NCBI GenBank assembly: GCA_002697505.1
Contig: NZWA01000051.1
Location: 1 to 7,279 of the forward strand
Origin: Flavobacteriales bacterium
Lineage (GTDB): Bacteria; Bacteroidota; Bacteroidia; Flavobacteriales; BACL11
Direction: 5' to 3'
DNA: 7,279 bases
Part shown: in pieces, positions 1-5,627 of the stretch
Numbering within the stretch: position 1 is the stretch's first letter
Layout: each line of letters starts with the position of its first letter
Notes under the pieces: model-generated
Database searches by the model: none
Seen by the model: only the letters and a program-made list of their open reading frames with translations
Told to the model about the DNA's origin: nothing
Position numbers and translations under genes: made by a program

Positions 1-327
1 GAAATTTTTGAGGTTGGAGATTTTGTTACTGTTTCGGGTACTTCTAAAGGAAAAGGTTTTCAAGGTGTTGTGAAACGACATAATTTTAGAGGTGTTGGAG
101 ATGCAACTCATGGTCAACATAATAGAATGAGAGCTCCTGGTTCTATTGGAGCTGCATCGTATCCTGCTAGAGTTTTTAAGGGAATGAGAATGGCGGGGCA
201 AACTGGAAATGCTAAAGTGAAGGTTGAGAACTTAGAAGTTCTTAAGATTATGTCAGAAAAGAATATAATAGTTGTTAAAGGTTCTGTTCCTGGCGCGAGA
301 AATTCATATATAACAATAGAAAAATAA
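1..327 (+). CDS. rplC: 50S ribosomal protein uL3 (L3), 3' part only
   Basis: The reading frame is open from base 1 and gives 108 residues; with a family length near 205, roughly the N-terminal half lies outside the window. uL3 is an early assembly protein that binds 23S rRNA near its 3' end and reaches toward the peptidyl-transferase centre. Visible family landmarks are GTSKGKGFQGVVKRH, the PGSIG turn, FKGMRMAGQTGN and the C-terminal VKGSVPGARNS. The ATG at 70 is an internal Met-Lys, not a start, since the homologous sequence continues in frame upstream to base 1. By alignment to E. coli, Gln150, methylated by PrmB, falls in GSIGQNQ; here that stretch reads GSIGAAS, so a Ser is present, as I recall for Bacteroidota. 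The stop TAA overlaps the rplD ATG by one base. Confidence 0.97.
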   Translation, partial: EIFEVGDFVTVSGTSKGKGFQGVVKRHNFRGVGDATHGQHNRMRAPGSIGAASYPARVFKGMRMAGQTGNAKVKVENLEVLKIMSEKNIIVVKGSVPGARNSYITIEK

Positions 328-329
328 TG
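325..329 (+). promoter_or_regulatory. TAATG stop/start overlap, rplC to rplD
   Basis: The last base of the rplC TAA is the A of the rplD ATG. With no Shine-Dalgarno sequence ahead of rplD, this arrangement makes translational coupling by termination-reinitiation likely, which would keep uL3 and uL4 synthesis matched. The overlap is seen directly; the coupling is inferred. Confidence 0.6.
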
Positions 330-950
330 AAAATAGTAGTACATAAGACTTCAGGTAAAGAAACAACTAAGAAGGTTGATTTAAATAATAATGTTTTTGG
401 ATTTACTCCAAATGATCATGCTATATATTTAGACGTAAAACAATATTTAGCTGCACAAAGATCAGGTACACATAAAGCCAAAGAAAGATCAGATGTTAAA
501 GGAAGTAGAAGAAAATTAAGAAAACAAAAAGGAAGTGGTGCTGCTAGAGTCGGTGATATAAAAAATCCTTTATTTAGAGGAGGAGGAAGAGTATTTGGTC
601 CTCGTCCAAGAAAGTATGATTTAAAAGTTAATAAAAAGGTTAAAAGAATTGCAAGAAAGTCTGCCTTATCTTATAAAGCTAAGGATAAAAATATCATTGT
701 TTTAGAGGATTTTACAATCGATACTCCAAAAACAAAACAGTATTTAGATATATTAACAAATTTTGGTTTGCAAGACAACAAAACTTTATTAGTACTTTCT
801 CAGGCTAATGAAAATATATTTTTGTCATCAAGAAATTTAAAAAAAGCTCGAGTAGTTCTAGCATCAGAGCTAAATACTTATGACGTGATGAACACGAATA
901 AATTGATGCTTTTAGAATCATCAATAAAAGAAATTGAAAAAAACTTTTAA
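327..950 (+). CDS. rplD: 50S ribosomal protein uL4 (L4)
   Basis: A complete gene of 207 residues, the usual bacterial length. uL4 is a primary 23S rRNA-binding protein whose extended loop lines the narrow part of the nascent-peptide exit tunnel. The basic loop spans about residues 45-98, including RKQKGSGAARVGDIKNP, FRGGGRVFGPRPRKY and then NKKVKRIARKSALSYK. The KQKGSGAAR segment matches the part of E. coli uL4 (around Lys63) where macrolide-resistance changes occur, and no insertion or deletion is evident. The globular half (about 115-207) has the expected alternating core, with IIVLEDF near 123-129 and TLLVLS near 153-158. In E. coli, uL4 also represses its own operon through the leader; that leader is not in the window. 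The start is fixed by the TAATG junction with rplC. Confidence 0.97.
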   Translation: MKIVVHKTSGKETTKKVDLNNNVFGFTPNDHAIYLDVKQYLAAQRSGTHKAKERSDVKGSRRKLRKQKGSGAARVGDIKNPLFRGGGRVFGPRPRKYDLKVNKKVKRIARKSALSYKAKDKNIIVLEDFTIDTPKTKQYLDILTNFGLQDNKTLLVLSQANENIFLSSRNLKKARVVLASELNTYDVMNTNKLMLLESSIKEIEKNF

Positions 951-958
951 ATATAAAA

Positions 959-1249
959 ATGAATATTGTTAAAAAACCAATTATTACTGAAAAGATGACT
1001 GATCAAAGCGAAAAGTACAATCGTTTTGCATTTGTTGTTGATAAGAATGCCAATAAGATTGAGATAAAAAAAGAAGTTGAAAAAATGTACGATGTGGTAG
1101 TAATATCAATTAAAACAATGGTATGTATTGGTAAGAAAAGAGTTAGAGGTACCAAATCAGGAATGATTGTTGGAAAAACATCTACTTACAAAAAGGCAAT
1201 AGTTACACTTGCTGAAGGTGACAGTATAGATTTTTATAGTAATATATAA
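959..1249 (+). CDS. rplW: 50S ribosomal protein uL23 (L23)
   Basis: A complete 96-residue gene. uL23 sits at the tunnel exit on domain III of 23S rRNA and docks trigger factor and the signal recognition particle. The N-terminal hallmark KKPIITEKMTD (residues 5-15) is clear, followed by FAFVVDKNANKIEIKKEVEKMYDVVVISI, the typical strand-helix-strand. The basic hairpin tip is short (KKRVRGTKSG) and leads to a Tyr-Lys-Lys-Ala strand (YKKAIVTL), as in other bacterial members. The gene starts 8 nt after rplD; the gap, ATATAAAA, has no Shine-Dalgarno sequence but has A at -3. No other in-frame start would fit the family's N-terminus. Nothing looks atypical. Confidence 0.96.
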   Translation: MNIVKKPIITEKMTDQSEKYNRFAFVVDKNANKIEIKKEVEKMYDVVVISIKTMVCIGKKRVRGTKSGMIVGKTSTYKKAIVTLAEGDSIDFYSNI

Positions 1250-1257
1250 TAACAAAT

Positions 1258-2079
1258 ATGGCATTAAAGAAATATAAACCAATTACACCTGGGCAACGAC
1301 ACAAAGTAGCTATTACTTTTGATGAGATTACAACCTCTAGACCAGAGAAAAGTTTGCTTCTAAAGAAGAAGAGGACTGGTGGTAGAAATGATACTGGTAA
1401 GATGACTATTGAGAATGTTGGTGGAGGTCATAAAAAAAGGTACAGAATCATAGATTTCAAAAGAGATAAAAAAGATGTTAAATGTAAAGTAGCAACTATA
1501 GAGTACGATCCAAACAGAACTGCTAACATTGCTTTACTTCATTTTGTTGATGGTGAAAAAAGATATATAATTGCTCCTGATGGACTTAAAGTTGGAATGG
1601 AGTTATTGTCAGCTAAAAATGCACCAATTAACGTTGGAAACACTTTACCTTTAAGCGAAATTCCATTAGGTACAACGGTACATAATGTTGAATTAAGACC
1701 AAAGCAAGGAGGGATACTGGCAAGAAGCGCAGGTTCTAGTGCTCAATTAATGGCGAGAGATGGAAAGTATGCAACTGTTAAACTTTCTTCCGGTGAAATT
1801 AGAAAAATTTTAATTACATGTTTAGCTACGATCGGTTCAGTATCTAATCCACAACATCAGTTACAAGTTTCTGGAAAAGCAGGAAGAAGTAGATGGAAAG
1901 GAAGAAGACCAAACGTTCGAGCAACTGTAAAAAATCCTGTAGATCATCCAATGGGTGGTGGAGAAGGAAAGCATTCAGGAGGTTTACCTAGAAATAAGAA
2001 CGGTGTACCTGCTAAGGGATATAAAACAAGAGATAAGAAGAAGAATTCAAATAAATACATAATAGAAAGAAGAAAATAA
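1258..2079 (+). CDS. rplB: 50S ribosomal protein uL2 (L2)
   Basis: A complete 273-residue gene, exactly the usual length. uL2 binds 23S rRNA beside the peptidyl-transferase centre, is needed for peptidyl transfer and forms the main protein bridge to the 30S subunit. Landmarks are KPITPGQRHK (7-16), TGGRNDTGKMT (40-50), GGGHKKRYRIIDFKR (55-69), IEYDPNRTANIALL (81-94), EKRYIIAPDGL (100-110), GKAGRSRWKGRRP (206-218) and DHPMGGGEG (229-237). His230 corresponds to E. coli His229, linked to peptidyl-transferase function, and is kept; the second His of E. coli HPHGGGEG is Met, as in other Bacteroidota. The odd point is residues 221-225, RATVK, where nearly all bacteria have RGVAM. The frame is intact around it. 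The C-terminus, KYIIERRK, is Bacteroidota-like. It starts 8 nt after rplW with no Shine-Dalgarno sequence. Confidence 0.98.
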   Translation: MALKKYKPITPGQRHKVAITFDEITTSRPEKSLLLKKKRTGGRNDTGKMTIENVGGGHKKRYRIIDFKRDKKDVKCKVATIEYDPNRTANIALLHFVDGEKRYIIAPDGLKVGMELLSAKNAPINVGNTLPLSEIPLGTTVHNVELRPKQGGILARSAGSSAQLMARDGKYATVKLSSGEIRKILITCLATIGSVSNPQHQLQVSGKAGRSRWKGRRPNVRATVKNPVDHPMGGGEGKHSGGLPRNKNGVPAKGYKTRDKKKNSNKYIIERRK

Positions 2080-2083
2080 TTTT

Positions 2084-2353
2084 ATGGCAAGATCATTAAA
2101 AAAAGGACCATATATTCATTACAAACTACAAAGAAAAGTTGATGCAATGAACGAATCAGGTAAAAATTCAGTTATAAAAACTTGGTCAAGAAGTTCTATG
2201 ATTTCACCAGATTTTGTCGGTAAAACGTTTGCTGTTCATAATGGTAAACAGTTTATTCCTGTTTTTGTTACTGAAAACATGGTTGGACATAAATTAGGTG
2301 AGTTTTCTCCAACTAGAACGTATAGAGGACATGGATCAAATAGAAAAAAATAA
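2084..2353 (+). CDS. rpsS: 30S ribosomal protein uS19 (S19)
   Basis: A complete 89-residue gene. uS19 lies in the 30S head next to uS13 and contacts 16S rRNA near the A-site tRNA and intersubunit bridges. The N-terminus MARSLKKGPYIHYKL is the family hallmark. It is followed by KTWSRSSMISPDFVGKTFAVHNGK (32-55), IPVFVTENMVGHKLGEFSPTRTYRGH (58-83) and a basic tail, SNRKK, close to the family's normal end. Start choice is decided by the invariant MARSLKKGP. The gap to rplB is only TTTT, so there is no upstream binding site; this is one of five visible starts without A at -3. Confidence 0.97.
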   Translation: MARSLKKGPYIHYKLQRKVDAMNESGKNSVIKTWSRSSMISPDFVGKTFAVHNGKQFIPVFVTENMVGHKLGEFSPTRTYRGHGSNRKK

Positions 2354-2356
2354 AAA

Positions 2357-2761
2357 ATGGGTGCAAGAAAAAGAATAAAATCAGAAAAAATTAAGGAAGC
2401 AAAGAAGAAAGTTGCTTTTGCTAAACTAAATAATTGTCCAACCTCTCCAAGAAAAATGAGGTTAATTGCTGATTTGATTAGAGGAATGGATGCTGACAAA
2501 GCCTTATCCCAATTAAAACATAATCCTAAAGAAGCTTCTGCAAGAATGGAGAAATTATTATTATCTGCTTTGTCTAATTGGGAAGCTAAAAATGAAGGTA
2601 CAAGCATAGATCAGGCAAACTTATATGTTTCAGAAGTTCGTGTTGATTCTGGTAGGATGTTAAAAAGAATTCAGCCGGCTCCACAAGGAAGAGCACATAG
2701 AATCAGAAAAAGATCAAATCATGTAACTCTAGTAGTTGACAGTAGATTAAAAAACAATTAA
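2357..2761 (+). CDS. rplV: 50S ribosomal protein uL22 (L22)
   Basis: A complete gene of 134 residues, longer than the 110 of E. coli because of the basic N-terminal extension (MGARKRIKSEKIKEAKKK) typical of Bacteroidota. uL22 touches all 23S rRNA domains and, with uL4, forms the exit-tunnel constriction. The helical body includes SPRKMRLIADLIRG (30-43) and a conserved NW pair (74-75). The long beta-hairpin runs about residues 94-127, with RVDSGRMLKRIQPAPQGRAHRIRKRSNHVTLVV. The LKRI at its tip matches MKRI of E. coli, where deletion of MKR gives erythromycin resistance; there is no deletion here. The start lies 3 nt after rpsS (AAA). An internal Met would cut off the lineage-typical N-terminus. 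Confidence 0.96.
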   Translation: MGARKRIKSEKIKEAKKKVAFAKLNNCPTSPRKMRLIADLIRGMDADKALSQLKHNPKEASARMEKLLLSALSNWEAKNEGTSIDQANLYVSEVRVDSGRMLKRIQPAPQGRAHRIRKRSNHVTLVVDSRLKNN

Positions 2762-2766
2762 TAATT

Positions 2767-3468
2767 ATGGGTCAAAAAACAAATCCAATAGGAAACAGAT
2801 TAGGACTTATCAGAGGATGGGAGTCAAACTGGTATGGTGGTGATAATTTTGGTGAAAAATTATCTGAAGATGCTAAGATTAGAAAATATCTTAAGGTAAG
2901 ATTGTCAAAAGCTAGTGTGTCAAGAATTGCAATTGAAAGAACTTTAAAGTTAGTTACTGTTACAATACATACGGCTCGACCAGGAATTATTATAGGTAAA
3001 GCGGGGCAAGAAGTAGAAACATTAAAGAACGAAATTAATAAAATCACTAACAAAGATGTACAAATAAACATTTTTGAAGTGAAGAGACCTGAGCTTGAAG
3101 CTACTTTAGTAGCTGATAGTATTTCAAGACAAGTAGAAGGTCGTATTTCATACAAAAGAGCCATAAAAATGGCTATCGCATCAACAATGAGAATGGGTGC
3201 GGAGGGAATTAAAGTTCAGGTGTCGGGAAGGTTAAATGGAGCTGAGATGGCTAGATCTGAAATGTATAAAGACGGTAGAACACCTCTTCATACTTTTAGA
3301 GCAGATATTGACTATGCTCTTTCTGAGGCTTTGACCCAATACGGATTAATTGGAATTAAAGTATGGATATGTCGAGGAGAGGTGTACGGTAAAAGAGACT
3401 TAATGCTACATTTTAAAAATCCTAAGAAAAAAAGTATTGGTAATAAAGCTAAAAATAGAAGAAAATAA
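2767..3468 (+). CDS. rpsC: 30S ribosomal protein uS3 (S3)
   Basis: A complete 233-residue gene. uS3 forms the mRNA entry tunnel on the solvent side of the 30S head with uS4 and uS5, where it takes part in the mRNA helicase activity. The N-terminus MGQKTNPIGNRLGLIRGWESNW is diagnostic. The KH domain has an intact GxxG loop, GKAG at residues 77-80 (RPGIIIGKAGQEVE). After it come NIFEVKRPELEA (101-112), the basic helix YKRAIKMAI (129-137) that includes the helicase-region positions, and the C-terminal domain with SGRLNGAEMARSE (153-165), TFRADIDYALSEA (176-188) and GIKVWICRGEVYGKRD (196-211). The tail, NPKKKSIGNKAKNRRK, is strongly basic. It starts 5 nt after rplV. Confidence 0.98.
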   Translation: MGQKTNPIGNRLGLIRGWESNWYGGDNFGEKLSEDAKIRKYLKVRLSKASVSRIAIERTLKLVTVTIHTARPGIIIGKAGQEVETLKNEINKITNKDVQINIFEVKRPELEATLVADSISRQVEGRISYKRAIKMAIASTMRMGAEGIKVQVSGRLNGAEMARSEMYKDGRTPLHTFRADIDYALSEALTQYGLIGIKVWICRGEVYGKRDLMLHFKNPKKKSIGNKAKNRRK

Positions 3469-3486
3469 TTTAATAAATAATATAAA

Positions 3487-3906
3487 ATGTTACAGCCAAA
3501 GAAAACAAAGTTTAGAAGAATGCAAAAGGGCAGAATGAAAGGTAATGCTCAAAGAGGTCATAGATTATCATTTGGTTCGTATGGAATTAAAGCATTAGAA
3601 GAATGTTGGATGACAGCACGTCAGATTGAAGCTGCTCGTATTGCGGTAACAAGATACATGAAAAGACAAGGTCAAGTTTGGATTAGAATATTTCCTGATA
3701 AACCTATAACTAAAAAACCAGCTGAGGTAAGAATGGGTAAGGGTAAGGGTGCTCCTGAATATTGGGCTGCTACTGTTAGTCCAGGTAGAATCTTATTTGA
3801 AGTAGATGGTGTTGAAGGTGAGGTAGCTAAAGAAGCATTAAGATTAGCTTCACAAAAGTTACCAATTAAAACAAAATTTATAATAAGAAGAGATTTGCAA
3901 CAATAA
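3487..3906 (+). CDS. rplP: 50S ribosomal protein uL16 (L16)
   Basis: A complete 139-residue gene. uL16 is a late-assembly protein that positions the A-site tRNA acceptor arm and is needed for full peptidyl-transferase activity. Landmarks are MLQPKKTKFRRMQKGRMKG (1-19), AARIAVTRYMKRQGQVWIRIFPDKPITKKP (49-78), VRMGKGKGAPEYW (81-93), PGRILFEVDGV (99-109) and a C-terminal helix with strand. Arg82 corresponds to E. coli Arg81, hydroxylated by the YcfD/RoxA oxygenase; the target is present, but whether the host has that enzyme cannot be told. The gap before it, 18 nt of pure A/T after rpsC, is the second longest in the window and has no Shine-Dalgarno sequence. A run of GGG tracts near 3735-3766 encodes the MGKGKG motif. 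Confidence 0.97.
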   Translation: MLQPKKTKFRRMQKGRMKGNAQRGHRLSFGSYGIKALEECWMTARQIEAARIAVTRYMKRQGQVWIRIFPDKPITKKPAEVRMGKGKGAPEYWAATVSPGRILFEVDGVEGEVAKEALRLASQKLPIKTKFIIRRDLQQ

Positions 3907-3910
3907 AAAT

Positions 3911-4111
3911 ATGAAACAAAACGAACAAATATTGAAAGATATTCCAGATCAAGAGCTACAAGAAAAACTTGAGCAAGAAAGAGATAAATTGATGAAAATG
4001 AAGATGAGTCATTCAGTTTCACCATTAGAAAATCCGATGACTATAAAGTATACTAGAAGATCTATAGCTAGAATACTTACTGAAATCTCAAGTAGAAAAC
4101 TAAAAAAGTAA
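3911..4111 (+). CDS. rpmC: 50S ribosomal protein uL29 (L29)
   Basis: A complete 66-residue gene. uL29 is a two-helix hairpin on the 50S surface beside uL23 near the tunnel exit, close to the docking site for trigger factor. The first helix is rich in Glu, Lys and Gln (about 14-32). It is followed by HSVSPLENPMTIK (34-46), a lineage-typical linker in Bacteroidota, and the second helix, TRRSIARILTEISSRKLKK (48-66), which carries the conserved RRSIARI core. Length is normal. It starts 4 nt after rplP, and the preceding AAAT gives A at -3. Position between rplP and rpsQ confirms the call, which would be weaker from this short sequence alone. Confidence 0.95.
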   Translation: MKQNEQILKDIPDQELQEKLEQERDKLMKMKMSHSVSPLENPMTIKYTRRSIARILTEISSRKLKK

Positions 4112-4113
4112 AT

Positions 4114-4368
4114 ATGGATAGAAATTTAAGAAAAGAAAGAATAGGGGTAGTTGCAAGTAATAAAATGGAGAAGTCTATAGTAGTTTCAATTGAAAGACGT
4201 GTTAAACACCCTTTATATGGAAAGTTTGTAAAAAAGACATCAAGGTTTGTTGCTCATGATGAAAAAAATTCATGCAATGAAGGTGATACTGTTCGTATTA
4301 TGGAGACAAGACCATTAAGTAAAAGTAAGAATTGGAGACTAGTAGAAATAATTGAAAGAGCTAAATAA
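4114..4368 (+). CDS. rpsQ: 30S ribosomal protein uS17 (S17)
   Basis: A complete 84-residue gene, the normal bacterial length. uS17 is an OB-fold protein that binds 16S rRNA early in assembly. The sequence has RKERIGVVASNKMEKSIVV (6-24), the basic hairpin RRVKHPLYGKFVKK (28-41), and the block HDEKNSCNEGDTVRIMETRPLSKSKNWRLVEII (48-80), in which GD, ETRPLSK and WRLVE are family hallmarks. The start lies 2 nt after rpmC. Its TAA shares a base with the rplN ATG. In E. coli uS17 is the last gene of the S10 operon, so this overlap sits exactly where that operon would end. Confidence 0.97.
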   Translation: MDRNLRKERIGVVASNKMEKSIVVSIERRVKHPLYGKFVKKTSRFVAHDEKNSCNEGDTVRIMETRPLSKSKNWRLVEIIERAK

Positions 4369-4370
4369 TG
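4366..4370 (+). promoter_or_regulatory. TAATG stop/start overlap, rpsQ to rplN (S10/spc junction)
   Basis: The rpsQ stop and the rplN start share one base. In E. coli this boundary is a longer intergenic region carrying the spc promoter. Here there is none, so the two gene sets are physically merged and rplN translation is probably coupled to rpsQ. A promoter inside the rpsQ coding sequence cannot be ruled out by eye. Confidence 0.65.
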
Positions 4371-4736
4371 ATACAACAAGAGTCAAGATTAAAAGTAGCA
4401 GATAATAGCGGAGCTAAAGAAATACTTTGCATTAGAGTTCTAGGGGGAACAAAAAAGCGTTATGCTTCTGTAGGTGATAAGATAGTAGCAACTGTTAAGG
4501 AAGCGACGCCTTCAGGAAATATTAAAAAAGGTCAGGTTGTAAGAGCTGTTGTTGTAAGAACAAAAAAAGAAGTTAGAAGAGTAGATGGTTCTTACATCAG
4601 GTTTGGTGATAATGCTTGTGTTATAATTGATGAAAATGGACAAATGAAAGGAACTCGTGTTTTTGGTCCTGTTGCAAGAGAGTTAAGGGATAATGATTTT
4701 ATGAAAGTTGTGTCGTTGGCACCTGAGGTATTATAA
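4368..4736 (+). CDS. rplN: 50S ribosomal protein uL14 (L14)
   Basis: A complete 122-residue gene, matching the near-invariant family length. uL14 sits at the subunit interface, contributes to intersubunit bridges and is the docking site of the silencing factor RsfS. It reads MIQQESRLKVADNSGAKE at the start, then CIRVLGGTKKRYASVGDKIVATVKEA (21-46), VVRAVVVRTKKEVRR (57-71), DGSYIRFGDNACVII (73-87), GTRVFGPVARELR (95-107) and FMKVVSLAPEVL at the end. Thr96-Arg97 match the E. coli Thr97-Arg98 pair contacted by RsfS. The MIQ start is universal and coincides with the overlap on the rpsQ stop. Nothing in the protein is unusual. Confidence 0.98.
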   Translation: MIQQESRLKVADNSGAKEILCIRVLGGTKKRYASVGDKIVATVKEATPSGNIKKGQVVRAVVVRTKKEVRRVDGSYIRFGDNACVIIDENGQMKGTRVFGPVARELRDNDFMKVVSLAPEVL

Positions 4737-4747
4737 AATTTATATTT

Positions 4748-5068
4748 ATGAGTAAAATAAAGATTAAAAAGGATGATACAGTTTTAGTTAAAACTGGAAA
4801 TTCAAAAGGTAGCAAAGGAAAGGTTATTAGAGTTTATCCTAAGTTAAAGAGAGCTTTAGTTGAAGGTGTAAATATGGTTTCTAAACATACTAAACCCAAT
4901 GCTGAAAATCCACAGGGTGGAATTATAAAAAAGGAGGCTACCATACACATATCAAATTTAATGTTAGTTGATCCTAAAACTGGTGAGCCAACAAAAATTG
5001 GAAGGAAAAAAGATGAAAAAACTGGAAAAATAGTAAGATTTTCAAAAAAATCAGGAGAATTAATTTAG
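4748..5068 (+). CDS. rplX: 50S ribosomal protein uL24 (L24)
   Basis: A complete 106-residue gene. uL24 is one of the two proteins that start 50S assembly, and a loop of it lies beside the tunnel exit. The N-terminal KOW motif is clear: KKDDTVLVKTGNSKGSKGKVIRVYPKLKRALVEGVN (about 7-42), followed by KHTKPNAENPQGGIIKKEATIHISNLMLVDPKTGEPTKIG. The segment GGIIKKEA happens to be encoded with an AAGGAGG sequence at 4931-4937. It is the only visible gene in the window to end with TAG rather than TAA. The gap after rplN is 11 nt, A/T only, without a Shine-Dalgarno sequence, and with T at -3. Confidence 0.97.
   Translation: MSKIKIKKDDTVLVKTGNSKGSKGKVIRVYPKLKRALVEGVNMVSKHTKPNAENPQGGIIKKEATIHISNLMLVDPKTGEPTKIGRKKDEKTGKIVRFSKKSGELI
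5053..5057 (+). promoter_or_regulatory. AGGAG sequence upstream of rplE, possible weak ribosome binding site
   Basis: AGGAG lies inside the last codons of rplX, 13 nt before the rplE ATG. That is the only Shine-Dalgarno core I find within 20 nt of any start in the window. The spacing is longer than the usual 5-9 nt and the bases encode Ser-Gly-Glu of uL24, so it may well be coincidental. Confidence 0.25.
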
Positions 5069-5070
5069 TT

Positions 5071-5625
5071 ATGAAATATATACCAAGATTAAAGAAAAAG
5101 TATAATGAAGAGATAGTTAATAACTTAAAAGTTAACTACAAGTCTGTTATGCAAGTTCCAAAGCTAGTTAAGATTTGTTTAAATCAAGGTGTTGGAAGTG
5201 CAGCTACAGATAAAAAGCTTATAGAAGCAGCTCAAAATGAGATGACATTAATTACTGGTCAAAAAGCTATGCTTGCCAAATCAAAAAAAGATATTTCTAA
5301 TTTTAAATTACGAAAAGGTATGCCAATAGGTGTGATGGTTACTCTAAGAGGTGAAAAAATGTACGAGTTTTTAGATAGATTGATTACATCAGCCATACCT
5401 AGAATTAGGGATTTTAATGGGGTTCCTTTAAAAGGATTTGATGGAAGAGGAAATTATACGTTGGGAATTAAGGAGCAAATTGCATTTCCTGAAATAAGTA
5501 TTGATAAAATAAATAAGGTAACTGGTATGGATATTACATTTGTAACAAATACTGATTCTGATCATGAAGCACTACAGCTTTTAAAAGAATTAGGAATACC
5601 ATTTAAAAAAGAAAAAAATAATTAA
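5071..5625 (+). CDS. rplE: 50S ribosomal protein uL5 (L5)
   Basis: A complete 184-residue gene. uL5 binds 5S rRNA in the central protuberance and contacts P-site tRNA and uS13 of the 30S head. Landmarks are MKYIPRLKKKYNEEIV (1-16), QVPKLVKICLNQGVG (28-42), TGQKAMLAKSKKDISNFKLRKGMPIGVMVTLRG (62-94), MYEFLDRLITSAIPRIRDFNGV (97-118), GFDGRGNYTLGIKEQIAFPEI (122-142) and the C-terminal EALQLLKELGIPF. These are all expected positions, and the length is normal. It starts 2 nt after rplX, so coupling to uL24 is likely. In E. coli, uS8 represses the spc operon by binding mRNA around the rplE start; I could not fold a convincing equivalent here. Confidence 0.97.
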   Translation: MKYIPRLKKKYNEEIVNNLKVNYKSVMQVPKLVKICLNQGVGSAATDKKLIEAAQNEMTLITGQKAMLAKSKKDISNFKLRKGMPIGVMVTLRGEKMYEFLDRLITSAIPRIRDFNGVPLKGFDGRGNYTLGIKEQIAFPEISIDKINKVTGMDITFVTNTDSDHEALQLLKELGIPFKKEKNN

Positions 5626-5627
5626 AT

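Noticed and set aside
70..327. A separate small gene starting at the ATG at 70
   Set aside because: The same frame is open to base 1 and the upstream residues continue the uL3 homology, so this is the 3' part of rplC.
817..824. TAnnTTTG matches resembling the Bacteroidota -7 promoter element (here with TTTC 17 nt upstream); others are near 2846, 5535 and 6066
   Set aside because: All lie inside coding sequence, lack a clear -33 TTTG partner, and by base composition about three such matches are expected in a window this size.
941..950. A-runs of seven (end of rplD, end of rpsS, end of rpsC, rplX) as programmed frameshift sites
   Set aside because: All encode Lys-rich segments of normal-length proteins; no downstream overlapping frame would give a meaningful product.
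2772..3164. Antisense open frame of about 130 codons opposite rpsC, and similar ones opposite rpsS-rplV (2236-2607) and rplP-rpmC (3672-4025)
   Set aside because: Each lies wholly opposite conserved ribosomal genes, gives Ser/Phe/Leu-rich nonsense typical of the complement of Lys/Arg-rich coding, and has no independent context.
3469..3486. Pure A/T gap before rplP as a promoter
   Set aside because: It is too short to hold a promoter, has no paired elements, and a similar A/T content is found in all gaps of the cluster.
5030..5120. Possible uS8-binding hairpin around the rplE start, as in the E. coli spc operon
   Set aside because: I could not find complementary arms with the expected bulged helix; the region is A/T-rich and weakly structured by eye.
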